Positions 31,901 to 43,944 of a stretch of 64,000 nt of DNA are shown one piece after another. Source of the DNA: Maylandia zebra (Eukaryota; Chordata; Actinopteri; Cichliformes; Cichlidae). Position numbers and translations under genes: made by a program. How positions within the stretch are numbered: position 1 is the stretch's first letter; each line of letters begins with the position of its first letter. The notes under the pieces are model-generated. The model was given only the letters and a program-made list of their open reading frames with translations. It did no database searches and was not told the origin of the DNA. Location: assembly GCF_041146795.1 (NCBI RefSeq), contig NC_135177.1, forward strand, positions 21,436,560 to 21,500,559, given 5' to 3'.

Positions 31901-34900
31901 CCCTGCTCTCTCATTTGACTTTGTCACTTACATACCTGCCTCATCATGGACTTAAAGGCCCTCAGTCTCAGTGTCAAGGTGAGGACCTCTCCAGATTTAC
32001 CAAAACAGAAACCCTGTTTAAAAAATAAAAAATAAATAAATAAATAAATAAATAAAAAACCCACACAACCCCCCCCCCCAAAATTAGCACACGTGTCACA
32101 TCAGCATTCTTTCAACTTGTGTGCACTCTCCTAAAGTTTGACAGGGACCTGTGTGACCATTTCCCTTTCATTTTTAACCTTTTTATTTACATTACTTACT
32201 AGCAGGATATAACAGAGTTTACCAAGGTTTACCACAAACCCTCTTCCATCAACCGCGTGCGTTTGCATACCTGTAGAAACATGGTGACAAAGGAAACTGC
32301 TCCAATAGCAGCAAACATGAGGGAAAAGAAAACTGATCTTTGTCTGACAATGTCTTGGTCCGGTTCTGCAAACACCTGAGGGGAGATAAAAAGATGAAGC
32401 TTTCTACAGCTGCTGAAAACACCTCCATTCAGCATGAACATGTTATCAAGAGTAACCTACATTGATGATCTTTGAGAAGACGACGGCAAACGCAGGCTGC
32501 ATTGCACCATTGATAATGGCACAAAGGGTCCCCAGCAGAATGTATGGCAGCTCTGAAGTGTTCAGAGTCATCACTTTGAGGAATGACACAGGGGGAACGT
32601 CTTCATCCTGCAGACAGGAGGAAAGATTAAAAAGGCTTCTAATGCAAGTGATGAATGAATGGTGTGTATAAGTAAATTCTCAGCATGAAAACGATCCCAA
32701 ACACATTGCTAATGCAGTAAAAGTATAGTTGATAGAAACATACAATAGATCATAATCAGTCTAGGAGCCCAAACCAACATTATCGAATCAATGTGGGATC
32801 ATCTTGACAGAACAAAAGGCAGCAAACATCCAAAGAAGAGTTTTGAATGTCCTTCAAGAAGCCTGGAGAACGTTTCCTGAAGACTACTTAAAGAAACTGC
32901 CTAAGAGAATAAATTGCAGCCCCATGTCTTAAAATAAATAGTACTGTATAATTCAATTATTAGTTTCCAGAAAAAGTAAGAGGTGTGAACACTCATCCAA
33001 GTGAAAATAACAATTTATTATTTTTTTTTTTTTAAAACATCTTAGACTAAGAATCATATTTTCTTCACATTCCTTTATTGATAGAAGGATTTAGGTGTTT
33101 GCTCACCTCCAAGTTATCACTAGTCAACTTTTTCTTTTCCTCTTTGTCCCCTTCTGAAGTTTTAAAGGATGCACCTTTTGTGCTCTTCCTCTTGAAGAGA
33201 GAAGACTCCGACAACGACCTGACTCCTGGGCTTCTCTCATCTGCAGACGGCTCATGCTCCTCCTCCGCATTTTTCTGAAACGTCTTCAAGAGGAAAACCA
33301 CAAATGCAAAACAAACAAATAAAGACTGGGTGCTGTGGAAGTTCCCATCTGCTAAAACTGCCTGTGTGCAAATATTACCTGCATGGAGACCAGTGTTTGG
33401 TAGACTCCCTTTCCTTCCATCAGCTCGCTGTGAGTTCCCACCTCTACAACCTTGCCATCTTTGAAGCCGGCAATAACATCAGCGTTTCTGATTGTTGAAA
33501 GGCGGTGAGCCACGATTAGTGTGGTTCGACCCAACCGGACCTGCACACGGGCGAGTTTGTGTGTTACACTGAGTTAAATGTTACTAGCATGCTGCTCTGA
33601 TGTGAGGTACACAAGCATTTAACATAAACTGTTAAATTATTGCAGGAGGGTAGGTTTATGTGCACTGTGGCTCAAATCCACCATCCATGCAGGAGACATT
33701 TATACAAGACTATGAATCAAGTCAGATCGGACGGATTGCTCCTCTGGACATGAGTTAACATTTCTGCTCTGTCTCTATTTATTTTTATTTTTTTACAGTA
33801 GCCTTGAAACAAGAATTAAGTAACCGTTGAGCCGTACCTTATCAAGCGCCGCCTGCACGATGGTCTCACTCTCAGCATCGAGCGCAGATGTGGCTTCATC
33901 CAACAGGAGGATTTTGGGGTTGCGGACTAAAGCTCGGGCGATGGCGATCCTCTGCTTTTGTCCTCCGCTCATCTGAGTCCCCCGATCTCCCACCAGAGTC
34001 CCAAACTTCTGCTCAACACAGAGAGTCCAATGATTAGCAAGTGGAGATCAATCATTTACAGGGACAGAGGAATTGTAAGTGTTGCCCTACATCGGGTAGC
34101 TTCATAATGAAGTCATAAGCGTTTGCTTCCTTGGCAGCTTGTTCAATCTCCTCCTGCGTCACGTCGGTTCGGCCATATCGGATGTTCTCTGTGATGGTGG
34201 TGGCGAAGAGGATGGGCTCCTGGCTCACCACCCCGATCATCTCCCTCAGGTGTCGGACGTTAAGAGAACGAAGATCGTGACCGTCAACAAACACCTACAT
34301 GGACACACGACACTCAGTTTACACCGTTGTGTAGATTCGCTGTTTCCATTTACTGGTTTATGCAGAGCCCTTTATACACAGAAGCCATTTAACAAAAAAA
34401 TAAATAAAAAAAATTCCACACAAATCAGTTTACTGTATTTAAGTAAACAGACTCAATTTTCATAAGAAGTGTCCAAAATAAACAAAGTTCTTTAAAAGAA
34501 ATCCACTTTACATCTACTTTCAGCTTTAAGTTGTTAAAATTAAAAAAGACAAAAATAAATATAAAAGGTCTGATTTCTGAACGGTTAAGTCTACACAGGA
34601 CTGATCTGATTTGTACATCTTGTACTTCAAAGTACTTGAGGTCCCACTTACGTTTCCTTCCTGAGGATCGTAGAACCGCTGCAGCAGCTGGATTGTGGTA
34701 CTTTTACCACAGCCACTGCTTCCCACCAAGGCAAAGGTCTGCCCCCTCTTCACAGTCAAGTTCAGGCCATTTAACACCTACAGACAACATGAGTTTGGGG
34801 ATATAAAAATGTCCGCATGCTATTTTAGCACTTTAAATTTGAGTATACAGCAGCTATGAGAACACACTTTGATATCAGCCCTGGAGGGGTAGCTGAAGTG

Positions 34901-37900
34901 GACGTTCTTGAACTCGATGTCTCCTTTGATGCATTCAGGTTTGTAGCCAGCCTCTGAATAGCTGTCGATACTGGGGACCTGTCGAGAAGAGGATCAAATA
35001 CGGCAGATTTCACTTCTAAGAGGCCAAACTAATACAGCAGAACAGGGCTTATTCTTTTCATAACCTCAAAGAAACAATGGGAGGAAATGCTGTTAGCCCT
35101 TCAGTTTCAGCTGAGCACATTTAGAAAGCACAATGTTTATTTTCACAGTGCTTTGCGTTTTCACTGCATCTCCTGTTGCACAGCTCTGTTATTCTCCCTT
35201 TTGCCTTGCAACTTACAAAAGCTGAGCTGTGTTTTGGCAGAATTTGACACTTATGTCTCACCTGGAAGCCTCATCCTTTACACTTCACCCTTGAACATAA
35301 GAATAAGTAGTAGCCACAATACAAGAAATGATTTCAGTGTGAACACAGGTAAAACAGAAGTGACTTTCAAAGGCTTAATACCCTCCCCTTCAAGTCTGGA
35401 GCAAGGAACATGTTTCAGAGAAGATCCCATTTGTTTTGCTCGAGGTTGTGTGCATTTCTGTTTCTGTGCAAACAAAAGTGCTGCTCAGCCTGCAGTTTCT
35501 CAGATGGGGCCATCCTTTATCTGCATTTCTAAACTAGCATGAGTCTGTAGTCATACACAGAGACAAACACGTGCAACAAGCTAAACAAAGCCACATCCCA
35601 GAATAGCAACAGGCAGGAGTTGACCCTGCAAGCCATCCTTCAAGTGGCTCAGTTAAACAGACTGGTTATGCTCCAAGCTTCTGTGGCCATAGGAGCCCCT
35701 TTTAAATTCTACTAAAGCTGATTTCACAAAACACTATCCACCATCTTCACAGTGTCTGCAAAACTCATGATCATACTCAAGTTTTAATTACTTTTTGGAA
35801 ATGAGTCTGATTCAGTGAGTGGAAGAGATTTACAAGAACCACAGCTGTGCAACGTCAACTGAATGACCTGCGGTGTCTTCAAACAGCAGGAGCTCCAATT
35901 ACAGCAAAATCCAGCTCCAGGTTGCTGGCAGCATCAAAGCAGCTCACCGGAGCGCCACCGTAAAGCAGCATGTTTGGTAATACAAAGTGACAACAGGGCA
36001 ACAACACGAATGGGTGGAAAAAAAAGAAAGAAAAGTAAGCGTTGAGTGGAAAACATTGCACTTCTTACGTGATCAATGATGTTGTACACTTTATATGCAG
36101 CTCCCCTAGCACTCGCAAAGGTCTGGATGTTGGGAGAGGTCTGTCCCAGTGAGAAAGCGCCAATGAGCACAGAAAAGAAGACCTTTTTTTTAAAAAAAAA
36201 AGAAAAAGAAAAAGTGCACTGGTGTTAGCCACAGCAAAAACCTCCAAGTCACATGCATGTTTATTGTACAAACTAACAGGTGACAAATCTACTCACAGTG
36301 AGTACGGTTCCAATCGTGTACTCTTCACTCAGGACGAGTGTACTGCCATACCAGAAGGCCAGAGCATAGGACAGGTAAATAAAGAGGAAGGTGACACCCA
36401 TGGAAAGGTTAGCAGAGATCGCCTTCTTTATTCCCATCCTCTTAGCATCCTCTAGGTTCTTATGATATCTAGAGTGCAACACAAAGAGCACAGTTAGGGG
36501 CAAATATAGTATAAAATACATTTTTAAACTGCACAAACAGTGGATTTCTGCCAAGACCGACCACATCTGCACAAATAATGCCATTTGAGGCGGTTGATAA
36601 CAGTTAAAGACATGACACCTCTTAATCTCCTTCTCTTGACCACTGAAGGCAAACACAGTCCTGATTGAAGAGATTACCTCCTCGGCTACAGCACCGGCTT
36701 TAGCATATGCAGTCTGCTCTTTACTGGTGAACGATGTGAGCACCTGTACACAGACAAAAGGTGGTGATGCATACAGAGCCCAGGGTGTTTTAAGCATCAG
36801 AAACACAGGGATAAACTTCTGCAGCAGCTTACCATACTGAAAAGAGCAGCAGAAATGCCAAGCACGGGGCTCACAGCCAGGATGACCAGAGTGAGCTTCC
36901 AGCCTTTGCTCAAGCCGATGATAAAAGACACAACAAAGCTGGTGAAACCCTGGATCAGCATCCCCACCTTGTCTCCGATACCTTCTTGGATCTTATAGAC
37001 ATCACTGCACATGCACATATAAACATCAAGCTCCAGTTTTGAAAAGTCAGATACTTTGAAATACAAGTGACAGACACACTCATCTCCATAACGCAATTTA
37101 TTCAAAGTGTCCTTCAGTTTCAGAAAGTTAGAGATCTGCATAGCTGCTGATTATACTTCTAGCACATTTAATTAACACACAGCACTGTGGGACCTTTAAA
37201 AATCACACACTTCTCATCTGTTACCCACTCTGTGAGACGCGTGTTGAGCTCTCCCGTCTCATTGACGTCAAACCAGCCAATGTCTTGCCGCATGATTTGG
37301 TGGAAAAACAGGATGCGGATGCGTTTGACCTGCCGACCGGCTGCCAGAGCCCAGAGGGCCACCTGTAGGTAGGCTGCAACCAGGACCCCAGCTCCCATGA
37401 TGGAGAAGTATATGGCATGGCTGGGAGAGGACAAGTGACAGATGCGGTCTGATAAATCTGTTTCAGTCAGTCTCTCCGCCTGATGAGGCAGCTATGAGGT
37501 GTCAGGCTGTGAGGTCTTACCCAGTCATTTCCTCTTCTAAGGTGCTGTTTGTGGAATCTGAGGACACAGGAAGGAAGAACAAAAGAGTCATTTTACTCCT
37601 TAATGATTATTGCTGTGCTACCCATGTGCACACTAGCCTGCATCTGAAACTCACTGAGGAAAGCCTGCTGTATGAAGCTGTCCGTCATGTCGCCGAAGAC
37701 AATGCACATGAGTGGAAGCACTACGCCGTTTGCCATTGACATCACTGTCCCAGCTATAATCATTAAGACATCCCAGCGGTCTGCAAACCTAAACTGCACA
37801 CAGAAAAAAATAATAATAATTTGAGTGGGAAAAAGTTAAACTCAAAGCAGCTTTCATCTCCTCGCTGCAGGAGTCTGGTGGAGTTCACTGAAACAACGGG

Positions 37901-38476
37901 AGGATGTGCCTCACTCCCATCCTCTCCCGACTTCCCCGTTCAGCACACACACCTTGCTGTTATGCTTGTAGGAATTTCCAGTCTTACAAGGATAACTATA
38001 AACAGTCAAACCAACTTATAACACTGCTGCTTCCATTTTGTCTTCACATGTACACACGCACACTCCAATAAAGAAAAATAATTTGCACACCAGAAAATAA
38101 TAAAAGATAAAAATGAGCCTTGAAAAGAAATAAGTGTATAACCTGTTTTTTTTCTGGCAGCAGGTGATTAGTATGAAGATGAACCTACCACTTTGATGGG
38201 GCTAACCATGGGCATCTTAGGAGGCTTCTCCTTTTTCTTCTTCTTCAAGTCATCTTTTTCAGTCTCCCTGGAGAATTCATAAATGGCATGATGTCAAATA
38301 TTTCCCAAGCACCGATAAAAAAAAAAAAAAAAAAACTTTAGGAGTTTGACTCAAGTCACATAATTAGTAGAAAGGCGATTTAGAATTTAGAGTCTTCTTT
38401 TTTTTTTTTTTTTTTACCCCGTATTTCCATTTTGTTGGGGTTTGGCTGCGGACATTTCCATCTGCTCCCTCTCCAT
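25152..38476 (-). CDS. abcb4: P-glycoprotein-type ABC transporter (ABCB1/ABCB4 class), 27 coding exons, 1271 aa
   Basis: Full transporter with two membrane domains and two ATPase domains; class members export drugs or flip phosphatidylcholine at the plasma membrane. Exons, 5' to 3': 38418-38476, 38189-38267, 37655-37793, 37521-37557, 37229-37420, 36833-37004, 36619-36743, 36297-36468, 36069-36182, 34868-34978, 34652-34777, 34091-34294, 33838-34008, 33379-33540, 33107-33283, 32461-32607, 32271-32375, 31936-32013, 31700-31783, 31427-31630, 31222-31322, 30997-31137, 28997-29153, 28731-28928, 28001-28207, 25641-25787, 25152-25358. NBD1: Walker A 419-427, signature MSGGQ 523-527, catalytic Glu548, His579. 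NBD2: Walker A 1061-1069, signature LSGGQ 1167-1171, Glu1192. Two NST sequons (93-98) lie in the first outer loop; a charged linker covers 622-680. As the only ABC gene here, it may be a co-ortholog of ABCB4 and ABCB1, so the symbol is provisional. Confidence 0.95.
25925..25971. repeat. (AAT)n microsatellite
   Basis: About 15 AAT units in the intron between the penultimate and preceding coding exons of the abcb gene. Confidence 0.9.
26000..27900. other. Intron of abcb with one LINE-tail remnant
   Basis: No coding exon found. Positions 26898-26970 are the reverse complement of a fish LINE-type tail (ataaagtgctttgaggcaactg sense). The stretch 26100-26500 is relatively GC-rich and may be an old repeat, but I cannot name it. 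Confidence 0.4.
29355..30430 (+). mobile_element. Degraded Tc1-like transposon interrupted by a SINE
   Basis: The 5' part has the common subterminal text (gtttgcatttactcatcgtgggcatgaat). Then comes a decayed transposase: [20 protein letters not shown]-like, and [20 protein letters not shown]-like with frameshifts. Coding-like sequence resumes after 30150 (gaccaggacaataatgccaaacac, then cctcagtcctattgaaaacttg), so the SINE at 29812-30147 splits it. In an abcb intron. Confidence 0.65.
29812..30147 (+). mobile_element. tRNA-derived SINE, full length
   Basis: Head with TGGCTCAAGAGTTGGGCG and B box GGTTCGAGCC; body with gtccatgggcaagacacttc; 3' end AGTAAAGCGCTATATAAAT followed by ACCATTTACCATTTACC-type repeats. 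Same family as 3149-3465. Confidence 0.8.
32685..32935 (+). mobile_element. Tc1-like transposase 3' remnant
   Basis: Starts with gaaaacgatcccaaacacatt (NDPKH-type motif), then catcgaatcaatgtgggatc (the PIE.MWD block) and a lysine-rich tail. No intact frame. In the abcb intron between coding exons 15 and 16. Confidence 0.55.
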
Positions 38477-38728
38477 GGCTGGGTCCTGTCAAAATAAAAG
38501 CCATCCCATAAACATGCCTTTGCCCTTTGGAATACGTTAGCCCTGCAATAAAACACAGTCTGCAAAGTTAATCCTTTACAAAACTGAAATTTGAGGAATT
38601 TGAGGGGTGGAAAAAGTCAAAGTAGAGTAAGTCCGTGAAAACCAGGGTGCAGATATTCTGCCTGTTGGATGGATTTGGAAGAAGAACAAAAATGCCCCCC
38701 CCCCCCAACAACAGTTAGTCTTCTTTAA

Positions 38729-38994
38729 CCTCCTAGGACCTGGCATCCACATATGTGGACATCAGATTTTTGGCCTGATATCCACTTACGAGGACATTAT
38801 ACTGCTACTGTTCTATCAAAAATTTAAACGAATATCCTCATATGTGGCGCTCATTTTAAAAAAAAAACAAAATTTAGGTAAAAAAAAATAAAAATCTGGT
38901 AATTGTTTGTTTTAACAATCATCGGGCCCCAATTAGCCAAAATATCAAAGAGAAATTAAAAATGTATGCGTGGAAGAGTTCGGGTCTTAGGAAG
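38729..38994. mobile_element. piggyBac-like MITE with TTAA duplication
   Basis: TTAA at 38725-38728 and 38995-38998 flank a 266-bp segment. Imperfect terminal repeats are CCTCCTAGGACC at the left and GGTCTTAGGAAG at the right. A TTAA target is the piggyBac mark. It lies in intron 1 of abcb, between the noncoding exon and the ATG exon. Confidence 0.65.
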
Positions 38995-39410
38995 TTAAAT
39001 ATTGAAATGATATAATTTCCTTTAAGGAAGTTGCGTAAAGTACAAGTAGAGCATTGTGGTAAAAGTATAAACCATTCACTTATCTCGATCTATGACATCA
39101 CGCTCCATAATTTTAAATTTGTTTTACATTTCCTTTCAAGCAGCTTTGAAAATGGCAACAGTGTAAAGAGCTAAAACATTGAAAAAAAAAACATTTTACC
39201 ATTTAAAAAAAAATAAAAATAAAAATCACATGTTTTTAGACACCGACAGTTTTACACAGCTTTGGGGGGGAATTTCCCCCCGAAGCGGTTTTATTTCCAG
39301 CACCGTCACCACCGCCTCTGTCTCTGACGTGGTTCAAGTATAAAACCATCGTCGTAGCTCTCAGTCAAATAAAAGCTAAATAAAATGTGTAGAAAAGAGT
39401 ACAGACCCAC

Positions 39411-39540
39411 CGTTTTCCCCCGCTGCTGTTCTTCCCTGCTTCTCCTCTGCGGACAGAGGTGTCGACCACGCGCACAAACTCGCGCACACTTTTCCTCTTC
39501 TTCCTCCTCCTGCCTCACGCTCTCTGCTCCTCACGTGGCT
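39411..39540 (-). other. abcb4: Inferred noncoding first exon of abcb
   Basis: A donor GTGGGT on the minus strand ends the exon at 39411. It would splice to 38485, nine bases before the ATG at 38476 (CAGCCATGG context). The transcription start is not visible; the upper limit is a guess from the base composition change near 39540. Confidence 0.4.
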
Positions 39541-39985
39541 TTAGGACGTCTAAATCGATGGGAGAACTGAAGTGTTATCCCCACATCAGAGAAATGACTT
39601 ATGAACGTATCTTTCCGGCCTGCTGTTTCATTTTAAAGGCCGGTTGTCAGAATACCGGACGGTCGGAGAGTGTCATGTTTGGAGAACATCCAATTATTGA
39701 CCGCTGTCTATCGGCAGCTGTTAGGGGGCGTGGCTTCAGGTGCTGAAGTTTGTGGTAAATACCGTGATAAATAGTTTGTTTTATTGTATTTTTATTTATA
39801 CCAAGTTAGTGTACAAACTGACAATGAAGGCTGTAAGAAGGGCAGTGATTTCTCTCCACTTTGCTGAGACCTTTTTAAAAAAAAAATTTATTTTAACGTT
39901 ATTTTGTCTTTTGGGACAGACCAAAAGACAGTAGCCCTCTGGGAGGCGCTACAGGAGCCTCCGGACTAAGACCACCAGGTACCGG

Positions 39986-40552
39986 TGTTGTGCCAAAAAG
40001 TGATTGTCTGCCAAAAACTGATTTCCGGTATTTGCCAAAAACTGATTGCTCGTATTTAAACTGCTATAAGTAACTTGTTGGGCTATAATATGTGAAACAT
40101 ATGTCAAATGCATCCCTCATGGATGACATAAAGTCATCTTGAGCCACAAACAACATTCGTGTAACAAGGTAGAAGCCGCAATCAGTTTTTGGCAGTGACT
40201 TTTATATAACCTTTATTTAAACAGTTAAAAAAAATCTCATTAACATTAAAAATGTCTTTTGTAAGAGTAAGTTGGCCAAGAGGACAGCAGAAATGGCAGC
40301 AAATATTACAATATTTCTGTAAAAATATTTTAAGTGGGGATAAAGGACCGGATTGGTTATAATGTAAGTACAATAGCAGAGAGTTGTAAAGATACTTGAA
40401 AAACAGATATTGTTTTAATTCTCTATATAACCCCTTTGTAAACCCTGTTCACCGAAGTCTATTTACGAACATACGTAAAGATATTACACATAAAAAATAC
40501 ACAGAAACATTGGAAATCAGTTTTTGGCAGACAATCACTTTTTGGCACAACA
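39986..40552. mobile_element. MITE with about 40-bp perfect terminal inverted repeats
   Basis: The left end TGTTGTGCCAAAAAGTGATT continues through GTCTGCCAAAAACTGATTTCC, and the right end is its exact complement. CCGG flanks both sides (39982-39985, 40553-40556), a possible 4-bp duplication. Subterminal copies of the CCAAAAACTGATT unit recur near 40030 and 40172. No coding content. Confidence 0.75.
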
Positions 40553-40767
40553 CCGGAACAGCTTCTTCCCCACAGCTGTCAGACTCCTGAACTCTGCCTC
40601 CTGACATCTGACCCACGTTAAACTCATGGACTGAACATACACACACACACAATGGACAACTGTACCCTCAAACACACAATAATAACATGGACTGAACCAC
40701 CACTCACAACCACTAGCACTTTATATAGCCTCTGTAGAAATTATCCACACCCTCACTTATCTTAACT

Positions 40768-41106
40768 ACGGAAGCGTAGAGCTGCCACCCAGGCAAAAGA
40801 AAAATACAAGTATATCACGTTATAACGTGAAAGGTTTATTGTCCTAACAAGATACTTTTCCTGTTTGTACAATATACTTTTCACGTTTGAACAACATAAT
40901 ATCACGTTATTACAATATGCATAAATATCACGTTCGTACAATATAAATATTATATTGTAGGAACGTGATAATTATGTATATTGTAAAAAAAAAAAGTATA
41001 TTGTACAAACAGGAAAAGTATCTTGTTAGAACAATAAACCTTTCACGTTATAACGTGATACACTTGTATTTTTCTTTTGCCTGGGTGGCAGCTCTACGCT
41101 TCCGTA
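40768..41106. mobile_element. Near-perfect palindromic foldback MITE
   Basis: The whole 339 bp is one long inverted repeat: the left arm from ACGGAAGCGTAGAGCTGCCA and the right arm ending in its complement pair almost throughout, with about 28 unmatched bases in the left arm near the centre. Each arm holds the 14-bp palindrome CACGTTATAACGTG and ACAATATA units. CTTAACT flanks both sides (40761-40767, 41107-41113). Confidence 0.8.
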
Positions 41107-41599
41107 CTTAACTGCACTACTGTATAGCTCTGTGTAAATAATCATTCTGTACATACGATAATTTTTAACCTTACAACTGTTTACAACTTGCATAGTTCCC
41201 ATTTCTGTATAGCTGTATATCTCAGATTTCTGTAAAGTTATTTATTTCATATTCTGTATAGTTTTTCATATTTATATCCTGTCCATATCCTGTACATAGC
41301 TTGTACTCACTACAGCCTGTACATACTTATAGTTATAGAATATTCACAACATACTTCATACTGTGAACATTATAACATACCATAATAGACCCATTTCTGT
41401 AATATACTTACATATCTATATTATTGCTAATATATATTGTAATATATCTATATCACTAAAGCACTTCTGGATGGATGCAAACTGCATTTCGTTGCCCTGT
41501 ACCTGTGCATGTGCAATGACAATAAAGTTGAATTCTATTCCATTCTATTCAAAGTTTCTTGTTACGATAAGATGAGATGCGATAAGATGTGGTATTTCT

Positions 41600-42960
41600 T
41601 TAAAAGGAGTGAACTTGGTGTAAACAACATGAAAGAATAAAACCATCCTGTCTTATATCAGTGGTTCACGGTTATGGTTGAGGTGATGGTGTAAAGTGTG
41701 GCAGTATTTTCTAGGTGACTTTGTGCTTCTTAGTAGCAACTAAACCGCAGATTCTCATGATGGATGCTCAGCCAACAAATCTGAAGCAGCTGTATGATGC
41801 TGTCATGTTGATATGGATTGAAATCTCTGAGGAATGTTTCCGGCACCTCGTTGAATCTCTGTCATGAAGAATTAAAGCTGTTCTGATTAACCACCTGCTT
41901 TATCTTGTGAACCTGAGACAAGTCAGGACAAGTTCCCCAAACTTCATATAAAGTAGTTAAAGTTACACTAGATACTGTAATAAAATGCTCCTTGGACTCT
42001 GATCATTTATTTTCCTGATAAAACACAGAAACACAGAAATTCTCTCTCAGTGGCATGGAATTATTTCAGGATAATAATACTCTAGTCTAATTCTTAGTTA
42101 TCATTTCATGTGTGAATTTTGCCTTTATTTGTGCAGCTTATCATTTCTCATTTTATATTGTGGTTATATAAAGTCAGTATGTGTCAGAGTTCAGTATTCA
42201 GGACTGGTAAGTCACGGTATAATTTCACAAGAGACACGCGAGCGATTAAAATCTTCACCACGTTAGCCTTAAAAGGTCTAAAATGTTAGTTTATTTGTTT
42301 ACACTCACATCACATCCATGATTTCATTTCCTGTTAAACTTTGACTTTGTGTGACTCACAGATAAAGCGCCATAAAGACAAAGATTTCACAGCATGGTGT
42401 CTCCTCCCCCACACTTCCCCAAGAAAATACAAAACATACCAAAGGAATATAATTTATTGTGAACAATAAACTAAACAATGGTAAACTCAAACTTGTGGTT
42501 TTACCAATGTTTAATTTGTAATCGCATCAGTAAAATTTTACATCAGAGATGGAGAATGCATTTATCTTAGCAGCAGTGCAGGCATGAGGCATGAGAGTCA
42601 TGTTTACAACAGTGTCACATTGTATCCTTTTAAGGCACAATCTGCTCTTTCTTGATAGCGTGACAATTATCAGGTTTGTGGTTCATCAGAGTTTCAGTTC
42701 ACATGTTTAAAAAGTGCAGATGCTTGCTTTGCAGAGGTTAATGGTCTGAAGCTAAAACCACAAAGACACTGATGACGTATTTGTTAAACCCCTGCTCACC
42801 AAGTTTTATTCACATTTTAATCTCACAACCAGAGAAAAAAGTATCGCTTGTGTAACTGAGGAACTGAAATGATGCTTGGTAGGCAAATTCTATTTCACGT
42901 GGAATAAGAGAGTGAGGTCATAGAAGTTATTTCCCTTTCATAGTCCTATCAGGCCTCAGC
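41600..42960. other. Intergenic, no gene recognised
   Basis: AT-rich sequence without long frames, splice-exon pairs or known element ends that I can identify. Confidence 0.5.
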
Positions 42961-42968
42961 TAATGCTA

Positions 42969-43944
42969 CACTATATTGCCAAAAGTATTCACTTGCAAAT
43001 CCGTTCGGTTCACTTCCAAGGTCACAGGTGTATAAAATCAAGCACCGAGGCATGTAGACTTCTACAACAATCTGTGGAAGAGTGGGTTGCTTTCAGGTGC
43101 TCAGTGAATTCCAGCATGGTGCCGTGATAGGATGTCACCTGTGCAACAAGACCTGGCATGAAATTTCCACACTACTAAATATTCCACAGTCAACTGTTAG
43201 TGGTATTATAACAAAGTGGAAGTGATTGGGAATGGCAGCAACTCAGCTAAGGAAATGGTAGACCACATAAAATCACAGTGCAGGGTCAGAGGATGCTGAG
43301 GTGCACAGGGGACAGAGGTCTGTTGCTACAGACCTCCAAAGCTCACGTGGCTTTCAGGTTAACTCAAGAACAGTGTGTAGAGAGCTTCAGGAATGGGTTT
43401 CCAAGGCCGAGGAGCTGCATCCAACCCTTACATCACTAAGCGCAATGCAAAATGTTGAGTGAAGTAGAGCATACCGCCACTGGACTCAAGAGCAGTGGAG
43501 ATGTGTTCATGCTTCTGCATCTGGCAGTCTGATGGATGGGTTTGGCAGTTTCCACGAGTTCTGTTTGGTCCCTTTGTTCCAGTGAAAGGAACTTAATGCT
43601 TCAGCATACCAACACATTTTGGACAATTTCATGCTTCCAACTTTGTGGCAACAGTTTGGGGATGGCCCCTCCCTGTTCCAGCATGACTGTAACCTGTGAC
43701 CAAAGCAAGGTTCGTAAAGATGTGGAAAAGCTTGACTTCTCGTCCAACCTCACAAATGCACTGGTCAAAAATTCCCCTAAACACACTCCTAAACCTGTGG
43801 AAGTCCTTCTCAGTAGAGCTGAAGCTGTTATACTGACAAAGGGTGGGCTGAAATCATAATAACTATGGGTTAAGAATGCGATGTCACTCATGTTCATATG
43901 CATGTGAAGGCAGATGAGTGAATACTTTTGGCAGCGTATCATTG
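42969..43944 (+). mobile_element. Tc1-like transposon, internally deleted
   Basis: TA flanks both ends (42967-42968, 43945-43946). Terminal repeats: left CACTATATTGCCAAAAGTAT, right ATACTTTTGGCAGCGTATCA. Interior pieces of a transposase gene are recognisable (ccacagtcaactgttagtgg, agatgtgttcatgcttctgc, ccagtgaaaggaacttaatg) but with deletions and frameshifts. At 976 bp it is well short of a complete Tc1 element. Confidence 0.85.

Larger units (their letters stand above)
39905..41560 (+). mobile_element. Rex1/Babar-type LINE 3' end carrying two nested MITEs
   Basis: LINE text is in three pieces: 39905-39985, 40556-40767 (ccacagctgtcagactcctgaactctg) and 41107-41560. It ends CAATGACAATAAAGTTGAATTCTATTCCATTCTATTC. 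The middle piece translates as PTAVRLLNSAS, parallel to [10 protein letters not shown] in the LINE at 22080. The gaps are filled by the elements at 39986-40552 and 40768-41106. Intergenic between abcb and rundc3b. Confidence 0.65.

Noticed and set aside
35087-35542. A 151-residue plus-strand frame in an abcb intron
   Set aside because: No recognisable motif, composition of plain intron, and no splice context.
40768-41106. Palindrome as a replication origin or long-hairpin RNA gene
   Set aside because: Target-like duplication at both ends and insertion inside a LINE tail make a foldback MITE the simpler reading.
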